DNA of 59,125 nucleotides from a virus: positions 1 to 59,125 of IMG/VR virus record IMGVR_UViG_3300046331_000274; one strand, given 5' to 3'. Both the position numbers and the translations under genes were made by a program. This document shows, piece after piece, positions 29,501 to 37,691 of the stretch (the stretch's first letter is position 1; every line of letters begins with the position of its first letter). The notes below the pieces were generated by a model. The model made no database searches. It was not told the DNA's origin and saw only the letters and a list, made by a program, of their open reading frames with translations.

Positions 29501-29946
29501 TTTTTTAGATTCCTTTTAGATTCTTCTCGTATTAATGCCAATTGTTTCATTTTTTCTTTTGTTTCTTCTGAGTGTTTACGTCCTTGTCTACCATCCAGTT
29601 TCATTTTTTGTTTAGTTTCTTCAGAAAGTTTTTTGCCTTTTTTTTGTTCAGATATTTTATTTTTTGTTTCTTCTGAATGTTTTTTCCCTAACCATGAACT
29701 CGATTTTCCTTTTAGGCTATCGCTTATATTTTTTCTTTGTTGTTCGGTGTATTTGTATCCTGTTGTGCCCTTTGTCGCACCTGACGATTTTGTATAAAAA
29801 GTAGTGTTTTTATATTCAATATTATGACAGTCTATGTCTAAAAATAGAGACAAACAATTGTTCATCCTTTCAAATTCTTTTGTTGTTATGGTGAATGAAT
29901 ACATAATATCTTGTAGAAATTGTTGTTTGTGTCCCATATTTATCAC
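29482..29946 (-). pseudogene. NUMOD3-repeat fragment of a homing endonuclease
   Basis: A frame of up to 154 residues. From residue ~65 it consists of repeated NUMOD3 DNA-binding motifs (TEQQRKNISDSLKGK, WLGKKHSEETKNKISEQKKGK, LSEETKQKMK, GRKHSEETKEKMK). The first ~60 residues (FTITTKEFERMNNCLSLFLDIDCHNIEYKNTTFY) show neither GIY-YIG nor HNH catalytic residues. It is the only minus-strand gene in the 29-35 kb block and overlaps the 3' end of gp4 by 19 nt. It looks like a homing-endonuclease remnant with the nuclease domain lost. The start is uncertain (GTG 29946 or ATG 29937). Confidence 0.65.
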
Positions 29947-29969
29947 TTAGGTCTATAACTAAATACACC

Positions 29970-30593
29970 ATGACTATAAAACCATCAATCTTAACATCAC
30001 TATCTGGCGAGAAATCTGCTGCCAACTTGAAAACCATGGGTCGAGAATCGATTCTTTGGTTAACCAAAAAGATTGCAGAATTGAGAAATCCAAGTAGACT
30101 TGCAATACCATTAACCAAAGAAAAAAGTCGATATACTAGTCCTTTTAATCGACAAAAGTTCTTAATTGGTGCATTGTACTTCTTTGTATATGATCCAAAA
30201 GGTAAACATGACTTGCCATATTATGACAGGTTTCCTCTGGTTATGCCATTACAGAGATATGATGATGGTTTCCTAGGACTCAACCTACATTATCTGCCAC
30301 TTAAATATAGAGTGGCATTCATGCGAAAGTTGATGGCACTTGCAATCTTAAATGATGATGATGATGAAATTAAGCGTATCCGCATCACCTATGACATCCT
30401 AGAGGCGTCAAAACGATTTAAAGAGTTCAGACCTTGCATCAAACGTTATTTGTATCCCCATGTGAAATCCAGAATTCTTGCCGTTTTACCTGAAGAATGG
30501 GATATTGCCATTCATATACCAGTTCAACAATTCAAAGGTGCCACTCCTAATCAGGTATGGCAAGAATCAGTAGAAGAAATAAGGAATTCCTAA
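29970..30593 (+). CDS. conserved T4-like phage protein of unknown role
   Basis: 207 residues. The central block FFVYDPKGKHDLPYYDRFPLVMPLQRYDDGFLGLNLHYLPLKYRVAFMRKLM is strongly conserved in T4-like cyanophages and other large phages. The C-terminus has CIKRYLYPHVKSRILAVLPEEWDIAIHIPVQQFKGATPNQVWQES. I cannot assign a T4 gene number with confidence. The neighbours (gp4, tail-tube family, gp26/gp51) suggest head completion or baseplate assembly. The gene ends 1 nt... directly against the next start (TAA then ATG), so the two are co-translated. Confidence 0.7.
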   Translation: MTIKPSILTSLSGEKSAANLKTMGRESILWLTKKIAELRNPSRLAIPLTKEKSRYTSPFNRQKFLIGALYFFVYDPKGKHDLPYYDRFPLVMPLQRYDDGFLGLNLHYLPLKYRVAFMRKLMALAILNDDDDEIKRIRITYDILEASKRFKEFRPCIKRYLYPHVKSRILAVLPEEWDIAIHIPVQQFKGATPNQVWQESVEEIRNS

Positions 30594-31112
30594 ATGCCAG
30601 GAAGCATACAAAGTTTTAAATCTAGTTTCCAAACCGACTTATCAAGACCGAGTCGATTTGATGTACAGATTTATCCAAAATTTGGTGGATCATATAGTTT
30701 GTTGTATCGTTGCGAATCTGCTCAATTGCCAGGTAAAACATTGGCGACCACAGAACAAAGAACATATGGTCCAATTGAAAAGTTTCCTTACTTGATGACA
30801 TACAGTGATGTTGATCTGACGTTTATGGTTACAGACGATATGGCTCAAAAGGTATTTTTTGATAGATGGTTCGAACGTATCAATCCAACAAATACTAACA
30901 ACTTTGGTTATAAGAGTGATTATGTGGCTGACATAATAATCACACAATATGATGTAACAAACCGTCCAGCATACTCTGTTAAACTAATTGATGCATATCC
31001 AGTGTCAATGAACCAATTGGATTTGGATTGGAGTACCGACAGTTATCATAAATTATCTGTAACATTTGCTTATACTCGTTGGGAAAGAGACTTTTCGTTC
31101 CCGTTATTTTGA
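30594..31112 (+). CDS. tail-tube family protein, possible gp54-like tube initiator
   Basis: 172 residues. Pattern of the gp19/gp54 tail-tube family: RPSRFDVQIYPKFGG, CESAQLPGKTLATTEQRTYGP, KFPYLMTYSDVDLTFMVTDDMAQKVFFDRWFERI, VKLIDAYPVSMNQLDLDWSTDSYHKLSVTFAYTRWE. The typical order is a substrate strand, a long loop, then paired beta sheets. The main tube protein in T4 lies beside the sheath gene, which is not in this window. Here the neighbours are hub-assembly genes, so a baseplate-tube initiator role (gp54) is preferred. Which family member it is remains uncertain. Confidence 0.75.
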   Translation: MPGSIQSFKSSFQTDLSRPSRFDVQIYPKFGGSYSLLYRCESAQLPGKTLATTEQRTYGPIEKFPYLMTYSDVDLTFMVTDDMAQKVFFDRWFERINPTNTNNFGYKSDYVADIIITQYDVTNRPAYSVKLIDAYPVSMNQLDLDWSTDSYHKLSVTFAYTRWERDFSFPLF

Positions 31113-31138
31113 TTAATTAATGTAATTCAGGAGTTATT

Positions 31139-31864
31139 ATGGCTTTACCAAAAATTGATGTGCCAACATATGAACTAGAACTACCAGTATCGAAAAAGAA
31201 AATTAAATTTAGACCATTCTTGGTGAAAGAACAGAGAAATCTGTTAATGGCAATGGAGTCAAGTGATTCCGGTTCCATTCACCAGTCTATTCATGATATT
31301 CTATACAACTGTACACTAACAGAAAATGTGGACATTGATACATTACCTATTATTGATATTGAATATTACTTCATCAACCTTCGTGCAAAGTCGGTAGGAG
31401 AAACAATCGATTCGCGTTATCGTTGTAATAATGAGGTTGATGATGTTGAGTGTGGTAATATCATGGAAAAACAAATTAATCTGTTAGAGATTAAAGTAAA
31501 GATGGATGAATCAATCTCACCAGAGATTCAATTGACTGATAAATTAATGGTCAAAATGAAGTACCCAGAATTTGGTATCGTAAAAGATTCCATCAAGTAT
31601 GATGATATTACAGATATTACATTTAATATGATTGCACAGAGTATCGAATACATTTACGATGGCGAACAATTCTACTACGGTAAAGAAACACCAGTAGAAG
31701 AAATGGTCGATTTTGTTGAGACTATGAACCAAGAACAATTCAGTAAAGTTGAAGCATTCTTTAATAACTTACCAAAGTTAAAAGAAACAGTCGAAATGGA
31801 TTGCAAGAAATGTGGATTCCATCACACGATTAACGTGGAGGGATTGGAAAGTTTTTTCGTATAA
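31139..31864 (+). CDS. baseplate hub assembly protein, gp26/gp51 family
   Basis: 241 residues, start preceded by CAGGAG. It matches the T4 base-plate protein family of gp26 (208) and gp51 (249): MALPKIDVPTYELELPVSKKKIKFRPFLVKEQRNLLMAMES at the start, IDTLPIIDIEYYFINLRAKSVGE, QLTDKLMVKMKYPEF, and the C-terminal VEMDCKKCGFHHTINVEGLESFF with a CxxC pair. These proteins are needed to build the central hub. The frame ends SFFV-stop at 31864. A TTTTTTC slippery heptamer precedes the stop (see next entry), so a longer product may also be made. Confidence 0.8.
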   Translation: MALPKIDVPTYELELPVSKKKIKFRPFLVKEQRNLLMAMESSDSGSIHQSIHDILYNCTLTENVDIDTLPIIDIEYYFINLRAKSVGETIDSRYRCNNEVDDVECGNIMEKQINLLEIKVKMDESISPEIQLTDKLMVKMKYPEFGIVKDSIKYDDITDITFNMIAQSIEYIYDGEQFYYGKETPVEEMVDFVETMNQEQFSKVEAFFNNLPKLKETVEMDCKKCGFHHTINVEGLESFFV

Positions 31865-32046
31865 CCTTTCGCCACGACAATCTGAGAAATCATTATAAGA
31901 CGAATTTCTCGATGATGCAACACCACAAGTATAGTCTGACTGAATTGGACAATATGATGCCGTGGGAAAGGGATGTATATGTTGCTATGTTAGTTCAGTA
32001 TATTGAGGAAGAAAATCAGAAAATCAAAGAACGAATGAGAACCTAA
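31858..32046 (+). CDS. -1 frame extension of the gp26/gp51 protein (probable programmed frameshift)
   Basis: The heptamer T-TTT-TTC at 31852-31858 lies in register with the gp26/gp51 codons, two codons before its stop. A -1 slip there continues as RITFRHDNLRNHYKTNFSMM, then HKYSLTELDNMMPWERDVYV and a charged helix to TAA at 32046, giving a fused product of about 302 residues. The downstream part looks like a real protein: PWERDIY-type segments follow gp26/gp51-like genes in other T4-like phages. Read alone, ATG 31912 gives 44 residues, but no Shine-Dalgarno precedes it and a hairpin (31884-31910, GAGAAAT/ATTTCTC) covers that place. TAA overlaps the next ATG. Confidence 0.65.
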   Translation, partial: RITFRHDNLRNHYKTNFSMMQHHKYSLTELDNMMPWERDVYVAMLVQYIEEENQKIKERMRT

Positions 32047-33641
32047 TGGCAAAACCAGAATTATCTGAACAAACTAAAGGCACCACGAGTAGTCTATTAT
32101 CTCGTGGTGTTGAAAAAACACGTTCACTTGTATCTAAACTATTTGGTGGCGATTCATCAATGACTGACTTGAGTGACTCAAGTAATCCAGAAATTTTGGG
32201 TACGATATACAAAATGATGGTCAAGTCTGAAGTTGCAAAAAAACTTGAAATACAAGAAAAACAGAATTACTTCAAAGAAGAACAGAAAGAAAAAGATAAT
32301 CGCAATCAAGAAATAATACAAGCATTGACTGGTAAGAAAACAAAAGGTTCAAAACCAGGTCAAAAAACACCTGCACAACAAGCACCAGCACAAGCAAAAC
32401 CTGGTGGTACTCCAGCAAAACCTGGTGGTACTGGTGGTACTCCAGCAAAACCTGGCGGTACTGGTGGCACTCCAGCGAAACCACCTGGTGGCACTCCAGC
32501 GAAACCACCTGGTGGCACTCCAGCGAAACCACCTGGTGGCACTCCAGCGAAACCACCTGGTGGCACTCCAGCGAAACCGCCAGCAAAACCGCCAGCTGGT
32601 ACTCCAGCAAAACCACCGGCGCCGCCAGCACCAAAACCACCAGCGCCGCCAGCACCGCCGGCAGTTCCTGGTGCACCGGTAATTCCACCAGTGGCACCAG
32701 GTGCTGGATCAGCAGCAGCAACCGCAGCCAAAGTTGCTGTGGGTGCTGCATTGGTTACTGCTGGCAACGCAGCATTGGCATCCAGTCGTAGCACCGCAGA
32801 AAGAATTGCTTTATTTGAAAGTAAATCTTCTGCTGGTAAATCTTTTGATGGTAATGAATATAATGCGTATAATAGGGGAACCATCAATAATAAAATGATT
32901 CCTGCTAATGAACCTATTAATTTTTCGAAATGGACAATATCAGATTATTTGAATCACGCTGCTAAAACTAAACAATTTCCAGAAGGTAATCCAAATCTAA
33001 AACCTGGTGGACCAACCACAGTGTTCACTATTGGCCGTTATCAAATAATTCCACCAACTATGTTGGAATTGGTAAAAAAATTAAAAATAGATCCAAAAAC
33101 CACTTACTTGACACCAGAGACTCAAGACTATTTGTTCTCAGAGGGTATAATAAAAAGAAAAAGAAAACTTGTGGATGATTATTTGCATGGCCGAAATAAT
33201 GTAACGCGAGATGCTGCTATATTAGAACTAGCCAAAGAGTTCTCATCTATTGGAGTGCCATATGATATAAAACAAGGATCTATTGGTAAAAAATTACCAA
33301 AAACAAATTTGAAAAGGGGCGAATCACTTTATTCTGGAATTGGTGGCAACAAGGCACATAATTCTCCAGAAGAAATTGGCAAAGCTCTTGATATTGACCG
33401 AGAAAGAAATTTAAAATCTGGTTCGAATACACCACAGGGCATACCAAGCGGCAACAATTCTGGCCAAACAATAGATTCGGGTTCAAAATTATCTGCTGAT
33501 GCCAAAAAAGCATTAAATGCACAACAACAAAAAAACACAGCAAACAATATAGCAATTGATAATTCATCAGATACAACAAAAAAGAATGTCAAAAAAGAAG
33601 ATGACACTAATGCTATGATAAGAGCACAAAGGGCAAAGTAA
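32046..33641 (+). CDS. baseplate hub protein with lysozyme-like domain
   Basis: 531 residues. An N-terminal helical region (~1-100) leads to a Pro/Gly/Ala linker (~105-225) and then a muralytic domain (~250-420): IALFESKSSAG (candidate catalytic Glu), YNAYNRGT, FTIGRYQIIPPTMLELVKKLKIDPKTTYLTPETQDYLFSEG, and AILELAKEFSSIGVPYD. This order matches phage lysozyme/transglycosylase domains of the GRYQI type. The C-terminus is Asn/Lys-rich. It probably cuts peptidoglycan during DNA entry. That would replace the lysozyme domain missing from the split gp5. The start overlaps the preceding stop (TAATG). Confidence 0.75.
   Translation: MAKPELSEQTKGTTSSLLSRGVEKTRSLVSKLFGGDSSMTDLSDSSNPEILGTIYKMMVKSEVAKKLEIQEKQNYFKEEQKEKDNRNQEIIQALTGKKTKGSKPGQKTPAQQAPAQAKPGGTPAKPGGTGGTPAKPGGTGGTPAKPPGGTPAKPPGGTPAKPPGGTPAKPPGGTPAKPPAKPPAGTPAKPPAPPAPKPPAPPAPPAVPGAPVIPPVAPGAGSAAATAAKVAVGAALVTAGNAALASSRSTAERIALFESKSSAGKSFDGNEYNAYNRGTINNKMIPANEPINFSKWTISDYLNHAAKTKQFPEGNPNLKPGGPTTVFTIGRYQIIPPTMLELVKKLKIDPKTTYLTPETQDYLFSEGIIKRKRKLVDDYLHGRNNVTRDAAILELAKEFSSIGVPYDIKQGSIGKKLPKTNLKRGESLYSGIGGNKAHNSPEEIGKALDIDRERNLKSGSNTPQGIPSGNNSGQTIDSGSKLSADAKKALNAQQQKNTANNIAIDNSSDTTKKNVKKEDDTNAMIRAQRAK
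32400..32690. repeat. Pro-Gly-Thr-Pro-Ala-Lys repeat region
   Basis: A tract of short in-frame repeats encoding KPPGGTPA units. Five near-identical 24-bp copies lie around 32480-32577, flanked by shorter GGTACTCCAGCAAAA variants. It is noticeably richer in GC than its surroundings and encodes a flexible linker between the hub-binding and lysozyme-like parts. Confidence 0.85.
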
Positions 33642-35101
33642 TGGACAACAATTTATCCTACCAAAAAGCACGATCAATAAGAAAACAGTCACTATCATCC
33701 TTGTTGTCTGATGAAATTATTCAAGGTTCAGGAGTTTTTTCTGGTATTAAAAAAGCAATTTCATTAAAAACTCAGGCAAAAATGAAAGGCATCAAAGAAA
33801 AATTTGATCCACTAAACATTGCTAAAGTTCTTACTGGTGGTTCTCGTCTTGGTCCTGCACTGTTGGGTAAAATTACTGGTCGTAGTCGCCAAGATATTGA
33901 AAACTTTGCGGGTCGTGTAAAATATGTAAATCCTAAGAATAAAAAGATATCTGCTTTACCACCATCAGAACAAGAAAGTTCTGGTATGAAAAGTGTGCTG
34001 ATTAGTATTGTCGGATTATTGAAAAAAACTTCTGAAGAAGATAAGAAACGTAGACAAAAAGAAAATAACTTTGCGGAAGAAAGAAAACTTGAGGACGATA
34101 AACGTCACAAAGAGTTATTGAAAGCTTTGGGTATGGTTGGTGGTACTGCTTCATTAGTGCAAGAAAAAGAACAGACTAAAGGTTTCTTTGAAAGTATTTT
34201 TGATTCACTTTCTGACCTGATGAATATGAAGAATATTTTAAAACCATTATTGAGTTTATTATCAACTGCGGGTAATTGGTTTTTATCATTTTTGTTATCA
34301 CCTGCTGGTATTTTGCTTGCCGGTGGAGTATTAGCTGGCGCTTTAGCATATGTTATAGCTAGTTCGATTGGTGCCGGTGAAAGAAAACAAACAGAATTGT
34401 TAGGTGGTAATAAAGCGTTAGCAGCAAAAAAAATACTAATGAAAGACCAAGAGGATGAACTTTTCGAAAAATCAAATGCACAAAAAGACTATGATGATGC
34501 TGTAAAAGAAAAACAAGATATTGTTGCACGAATAATGGAAAAAAGGGGTTACAAAAGATTTAATAAAACTGGTTGGTTTGGTGATAAACTGGAAGGACAA
34601 TATGTTTTTGAGGATAAAAATGGTAATGAGCCTCCAGAACAGTTGATGGAGGCTGTTAGTAAAGAAGCTAATGTACTGATTGACCAATCGGATGCAATTG
34701 CGGCCGCAAAAAAGCAAACAGCAACACCTGCGGCCGCAGCACCTGTTCCACAACCAACTAATACTGCAACACCCGCAAACACAGCACCACAATCAAAATC
34801 TGGAATACAAGTAGAAAGAACTTCTCCTGTTACTCCTATAAGTGCTGGTGGTACTGCAACTCAATCTTTTCCATTAACAACACCTACTCCCGTGCCAACG
34901 AGTCAGAAACTTAATAGTGTCATCAATGAAAATGTGTCATTGAATTTGGATGCAAATGTTGCTACGTCACAACAAAGTTTAGTTAACAATGTTGTTGCAA
35001 ATAAACGAAAGAATCCAACCAGAGAAACACCAATGCCTTCTGTGAGAAATCAGGATGATACATTCCAACGTATGATTGTTGGTTCAACTAGAGTCGTATA
35101 A
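33641..35101 (+). CDS. tape-measure/hub protein, gp29-like by position
   Basis: 486 residues (T4 gp29 is 590). The N-terminal part is basic and helical (PLNIAKVLTGGSRLGPALLGKITGRSRQDIENF). A charged coiled coil follows (EEDKKRRQKENNFAEERKLEDDKRHKELLKAL). At about residues 205-245 there are one or two hydrophobic segments (WFLSFLLSPAGILLAGGVLAGALAYVIASS). The C-terminus is a Pro/Thr/Ala-rich tail. Helical proteins with a hydrophobic patch that enters the cell membrane are typical of tape measures. It overlaps the previous gene by 1 nt and ends at a terminator. Its length would imply a fairly short tail, so a hub component is an alternative. Confidence 0.6.
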   Translation: MDNNLSYQKARSIRKQSLSSLLSDEIIQGSGVFSGIKKAISLKTQAKMKGIKEKFDPLNIAKVLTGGSRLGPALLGKITGRSRQDIENFAGRVKYVNPKNKKISALPPSEQESSGMKSVLISIVGLLKKTSEEDKKRRQKENNFAEERKLEDDKRHKELLKALGMVGGTASLVQEKEQTKGFFESIFDSLSDLMNMKNILKPLLSLLSTAGNWFLSFLLSPAGILLAGGVLAGALAYVIASSIGAGERKQTELLGGNKALAAKKILMKDQEDELFEKSNAQKDYDDAVKEKQDIVARIMEKRGYKRFNKTGWFGDKLEGQYVFEDKNGNEPPEQLMEAVSKEANVLIDQSDAIAAAKKQTATPAAAAPVPQPTNTATPANTAPQSKSGIQVERTSPVTPISAGGTATQSFPLTTPTPVPTSQKLNSVINENVSLNLDANVATSQQSLVNNVVANKRKNPTRETPMPSVRNQDDTFQRMIVGSTRVV

Positions 35102-35107
35102 ACAAAA

Positions 35108-35128
35108 AACCCCGCACTAGGCGGGGTT
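35108..35128. terminator. bidirectional terminator between tape-measure gene and gp32
   Basis: Stem AACCCCGC/GCGGGGTT with a 5-nt loop. On the minus strand it is followed by TTTTTT, so it should terminate gp32 transcripts efficiently; on the plus strand the T run is short. Confidence 0.85.
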
Positions 35129-35156
35129 CTAAACTTACTTTGATAAGGAGTATAGT

Positions 35157-36065
35157 TTAATCTTCGGCAAGTTTTGAGAAATATGCCATATCGTCATCAT
35201 CTTCAGTGACTTCCGGTGCGCGAGACACAACAGGTTTAGCTGCTGGATTGTCTCTGATTACACGGTTATCTTCCTTGATCTGTTCAACAGTGGTCTTTGG
35301 TGCAATAACTGCACCATTCAAACCAAGAACTTTATCCAAACGACCTTTTAGGTCATCATATGATTTAAATTCTTTGTCGCCAACCAAGTCTGACAGAGAA
35401 TGTTCCATCTTCCAGATTGCTTCCAGTTCGTCATCATCACTATTCAATGGTGATGCAGATTCAAATTCAGACTTATCATAGTTCTGATAACCCTCAACTT
35501 TACGAATCTTCAGTTTGAAGTTAGCACCTTTCCACATATCAAATGGATTGATTGCTTCTTCATCAGCGAACTGTGGATTCATTGCTTCGTTAATCTTGTC
35601 AAAAATCTTTTTACCAAATTTGAACAAGAATACTTTGCCTTCATTCTCTGGATGCTTAGGATCAGAAACGATGTACACGTTAGCAATGTAATTAAGTTTA
35701 CGTTTTTGCTTACGGACGATTTCTTTATTTGCTTCGATGCCAGAATTCCACAATGTTGAATTGTGTTCACATACTGGACATTGTTGGTTCTTGGTAGTCA
35801 GACAGTTATCAATCAACCATCCACCTGGACCTTGGAAACCATGTGAGAAGATTTTAACCCAAGGCAGACCATCGTCACCATCAGCACCAGGTGCAGGGAG
35901 GAATCGGATTGTTGCCATGCCATTGCCAGACTTATCTACTTCGGGACGCCAGAATTTTTCTTTGCTGTCGTTGCCATCGGAAGAACTGTTTAGTGCTTCG
36001 ATTGCTTTGGTGAGTTTGTCTAGATTACCTGAAGATGTTTTGAGTTTTGAAAAATCAATTGCCAT
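35157..36065 (-). CDS. 32: single-stranded DNA-binding protein gp32
   Basis: 302 residues (T4 gp32 is 301). Domains: a basic N-terminus for cooperative binding (MAIDFSKLKTSSGNLDKLTKAI), then a core starting KFWRPEVDKSGNGMATIRFLPAPG. The zinc site is visible as SHGFQ...CLTTKNQQCPVCEHNS, giving His and Cys ligands. The C-terminal tail is acidic (EVTEDDDDMAYFSKLAED), used for contacts with replication partners such as gp59. RBS AAAGGCAAC. A near-consensus sigma70 promoter lies about 70 nt upstream, so it can be expressed early. Confidence 0.95.
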   Translation of the reverse strand: MAIDFSKLKTSSGNLDKLTKAIEALNSSSDGNDSKEKFWRPEVDKSGNGMATIRFLPAPGADGDDGLPWVKIFSHGFQGPGGWLIDNCLTTKNQQCPVCEHNSTLWNSGIEANKEIVRKQKRKLNYIANVYIVSDPKHPENEGKVFLFKFGKKIFDKINEAMNPQFADEEAINPFDMWKGANFKLKIRKVEGYQNYDKSEFESASPLNSDDDELEAIWKMEHSLSDLVGDKEFKSYDDLKGRLDKVLGLNGAVIAPKTTVEQIKEDNRVIRDNPAAKPVVSRAPEVTEDDDDMAYFSKLAED

Positions 36066-36132
36066 AATTTGTTGCCTTTCGTATTAACGGAATATAAAAC
36101 GGATTATTTCACATATTGCATAATCAACTACT

Positions 36133-36161
36133 AGTATAACACAAGCATTCACCTGTGTCAA
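36133..36161 (-). promoter_or_regulatory. sigma70-type promoter of gp32
   Basis: Minus strand TTGACA (36161-36156), a 17-nt spacer, TATACT (36138-36133). It is located between gp59 and gp32 and directed at gp32. Confidence 0.85.
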
Positions 36162-36166
36162 CATAT

Positions 36167-36772
36167 TTAGGCGTACTCTGCCAGACATTCTTTTAATATA
36201 CCTTTAAATTTGTTCTTATCATAGTGTAAGAACGGCAGGTACTTTTCACACTTCTTCTTAAATGCAGGCCAGATAATCGTATCATTGATTTTCTTATTCC
36301 ACATAGGAAAGAAGTTCATAATATCATTCATTATCACCAGTGTTTCTATGGCAATAGTTCCTTGCATTACCTCATTCAATAGAAGTGGATGTTGTCCATC
36401 ATTCACAACCAACATCTCATTAGGTGAATTGATATTGTTTAATACACCAAGAACGTCCTGTTCGAATCTATATGATAGACTCTGACTACGCTTCTGCCAC
36501 TTCTTGAGGTTTTCTTCACCTTCAACACTGGAGATATCACCGATCCAACTTACATCTTTCTCCAAAAAGTTTGCAATATAGAAGTCTTTTAAATTCTCTA
36601 GATTATATTTGCGTGACAATTTGTAGAAAGTGTACTTGTCTTTCCTGTTTGCAAAGGTGTCTTTAGAAACATTAGTCTTACCATGGTATTTCACATAATC
36701 ATAATCACCAGTAAAGTGCAATTTTAAACTGTGGAATAAACAAAAAGCTTCAAACCCAGTGGTTTCTGTCAT
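36167..36772 (-). CDS. 59: helicase-loading protein gp59
   Basis: 201 residues (T4 gp59 is 217). Conserved features: YDYVKYHGKTNVSKDTFANRKDKYTFYKLSRKYNLENLKDFYIANFLEKDVSWIGDI, matching the T4 order (YDVIKYN...RRDKYFFQKLSEKY...WIGDI). These are followed by a C-terminal helical domain ending KFKGILKECLAEY. gp59 loads the gp41 helicase onto gp32-covered forks. It lies directly before gp32, the conserved T4 arrangement 33-59-32, though here a GIY-YIG gene lies between 33 and 59. Confidence 0.9.
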   Translation of the reverse strand: MTETTGFEAFCLFHSLKLHFTGDYDYVKYHGKTNVSKDTFANRKDKYTFYKLSRKYNLENLKDFYIANFLEKDVSWIGDISSVEGEENLKKWQKRSQSLSYRFEQDVLGVLNNINSPNEMLVVNDGQHPLLLNEVMQGTIAIETLVIMNDIMNFFPMWNKKINDTIIWPAFKKKCEKYLPFLHYDKNKFKGILKECLAEYA

Positions 36773-36779
36773 ATATGTG

Positions 36780-36820
36780 CCTAAATAATTGTATGTCGCC
36801 GGACTGCAATCCGCACATAC
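36780..36820 (+). promoter_or_regulatory. degenerate late box and two-tier stem-loop (copy A)
   Basis: CCTAAATA (36780-36787) is followed after 3 nt by outer stem GTATGT/ACATAC, inner stem CGGA/TCCG and hexaloop CTGCAA (36791-36820). It precedes the GIY-YIG gene at 36846. The architecture is the same as at 37692-37732 and 49867-49909, with different stem bases that still pair. Confidence 0.7.
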
Positions 36821-36845
36821 TCTAACATTTTAGGAGAATGCCAGC

Positions 36846-37454
36846 ATGTCTATTTATTCAATTTACAAATGTGTCAATAAAATCAATAACAAAGTATATA
36901 TTGGTTTTGATTCTAAATGGCCAGCAAGAAAAAATTCACACAAAGCCAAATATAAAAAATATAATTTTAAATTTTATCGTGCAATTTGTAAACATGGTTG
37001 GGAAAATTTCGAATGGTACCTTTTATATCAATCAAAAGACCTCGATTATACATTAAATGTTATGGAATCTCATTTTATAACTGAATATAATTCTTTTAAA
37101 TCTGGATACAATTCAACCACTGGTGGTGAAGGACGCATTGGATTCGCACCATGGAATAAAGGTAAAACAAATTGTTACTCCACAGAACACAACAATAATA
37201 TTTCATCTCAAGCAAAAAAACGTTATTGTGATAAAACCAACCATCCAATGTATGGCCGAAAACACACAGATGAAAGCCGTAAAGTCATGTCAAAATCTGC
37301 CAGAAGTCGAGATTCTAATTATTTGCATAAAAAAATAATAACTCCTGATGGTACATTCAATTCATGTGGTGAAGCTGCTTCTTATTACAATAAAAGTGCA
37401 TCTTGGATAAGCAAACAACTAAAACAAAATTCAGATTTTAAAACATCAGTCTAG
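36846..37454 (+). CDS. GIY-YIG homing endonuclease
   Basis: 202 residues, RBS AGGAG 8-12 nt before ATG. The catalytic module is SIYKCVNKINNKVYIGFDSKW (GIY-YIG), with Arg in PARK, KHGWENFEWYLLY and the Glu helix MESHFITEYNSF. DNA-binding parts follow: NUMOD3 (NHPMYGRKHTDESRKVMSKSA) and a C-terminal NUMOD1-like helix-turn-helix (SCGEAASYYNKSASWISKQLK). It is inserted opposite to its neighbours between gp59 and gp33. The 3' end overlaps the end of gp33 by 17 nt. Late expression from the upstream box is likely. Confidence 0.9.
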   Translation: MSIYSIYKCVNKINNKVYIGFDSKWPARKNSHKAKYKKYNFKFYRAICKHGWENFEWYLLYQSKDLDYTLNVMESHFITEYNSFKSGYNSTTGGEGRIGFAPWNKGKTNCYSTEHNNNISSQAKKRYCDKTNHPMYGRKHTDESRKVMSKSARSRDSNYLHKKIITPDGTFNSCGEAASYYNKSASWISKQLKQNSDFKTSV

Positions 37455-37659
37455 ATTTCTTCTTCAACAGGTTCAGTTCTTGTGATTCTTCTTCGATCTT
37501 ACATTTCAATGAAGAAGAAATCAACGTTGATGCCACATCAAGTTCCATACCTGTCTGTTCACAATGATGAAGTATTGCATCCAATCGAGTACACTTTAAT
37601 TGACTGGTTATTTCTTCAATCGTATCACTAAATTCACTAATCTCATTCTTTGTAGGCAT
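37438..37659 (-). CDS. 33: late transcription co-activator gp33-like
   Basis: 73 residues from ATG 37659 (T4 gp33 is 112). MPTKNEISEFSDTIEEIT, CTRLDAILHHCEQTGMELDVASTLISSSLKCKIEEESQELNLLKK follows the pattern of gp33 in T4-like cyanophages. gp33 links RNA polymerase and the sliding clamp to activate late promoters. The order 33-59-32 supports the call, as do the TATAAATA boxes in the window. A GTG at 37671 is an alternative start. No strong RBS is visible. Confidence 0.75.
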   Translation of the reverse strand: MPTKNEISEFSDTIEEITSQLKCTRLDAILHHCEQTGMELDVASTLISSSLKCKIEEESQELNLLKKKSRLMF

Positions 37660-37691
37660 TATGATTTTCACATTATAGTTTAAATTTGTTA

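Noticed and set aside
29970-30593. Assignment as T4 gp2 DNA end protector
   Set aside because: Position next to gp4 is suggestive, but I could not match enough of the T4 gp2 sequence from memory to support it.
32400-32690. Short regular repeats resembling a CRISPR array
   Set aside because: Units are 24 bp or shorter, contiguous, in frame and encode KPPGGTPA; there are no spacers.
32360-32887. Minus-strand glycine/alanine-rich reading frame opposite the linker repeats
   Set aside because: It mirrors the repeat region of the plus-strand hub gene; it has no RBS and no independent coding evidence.
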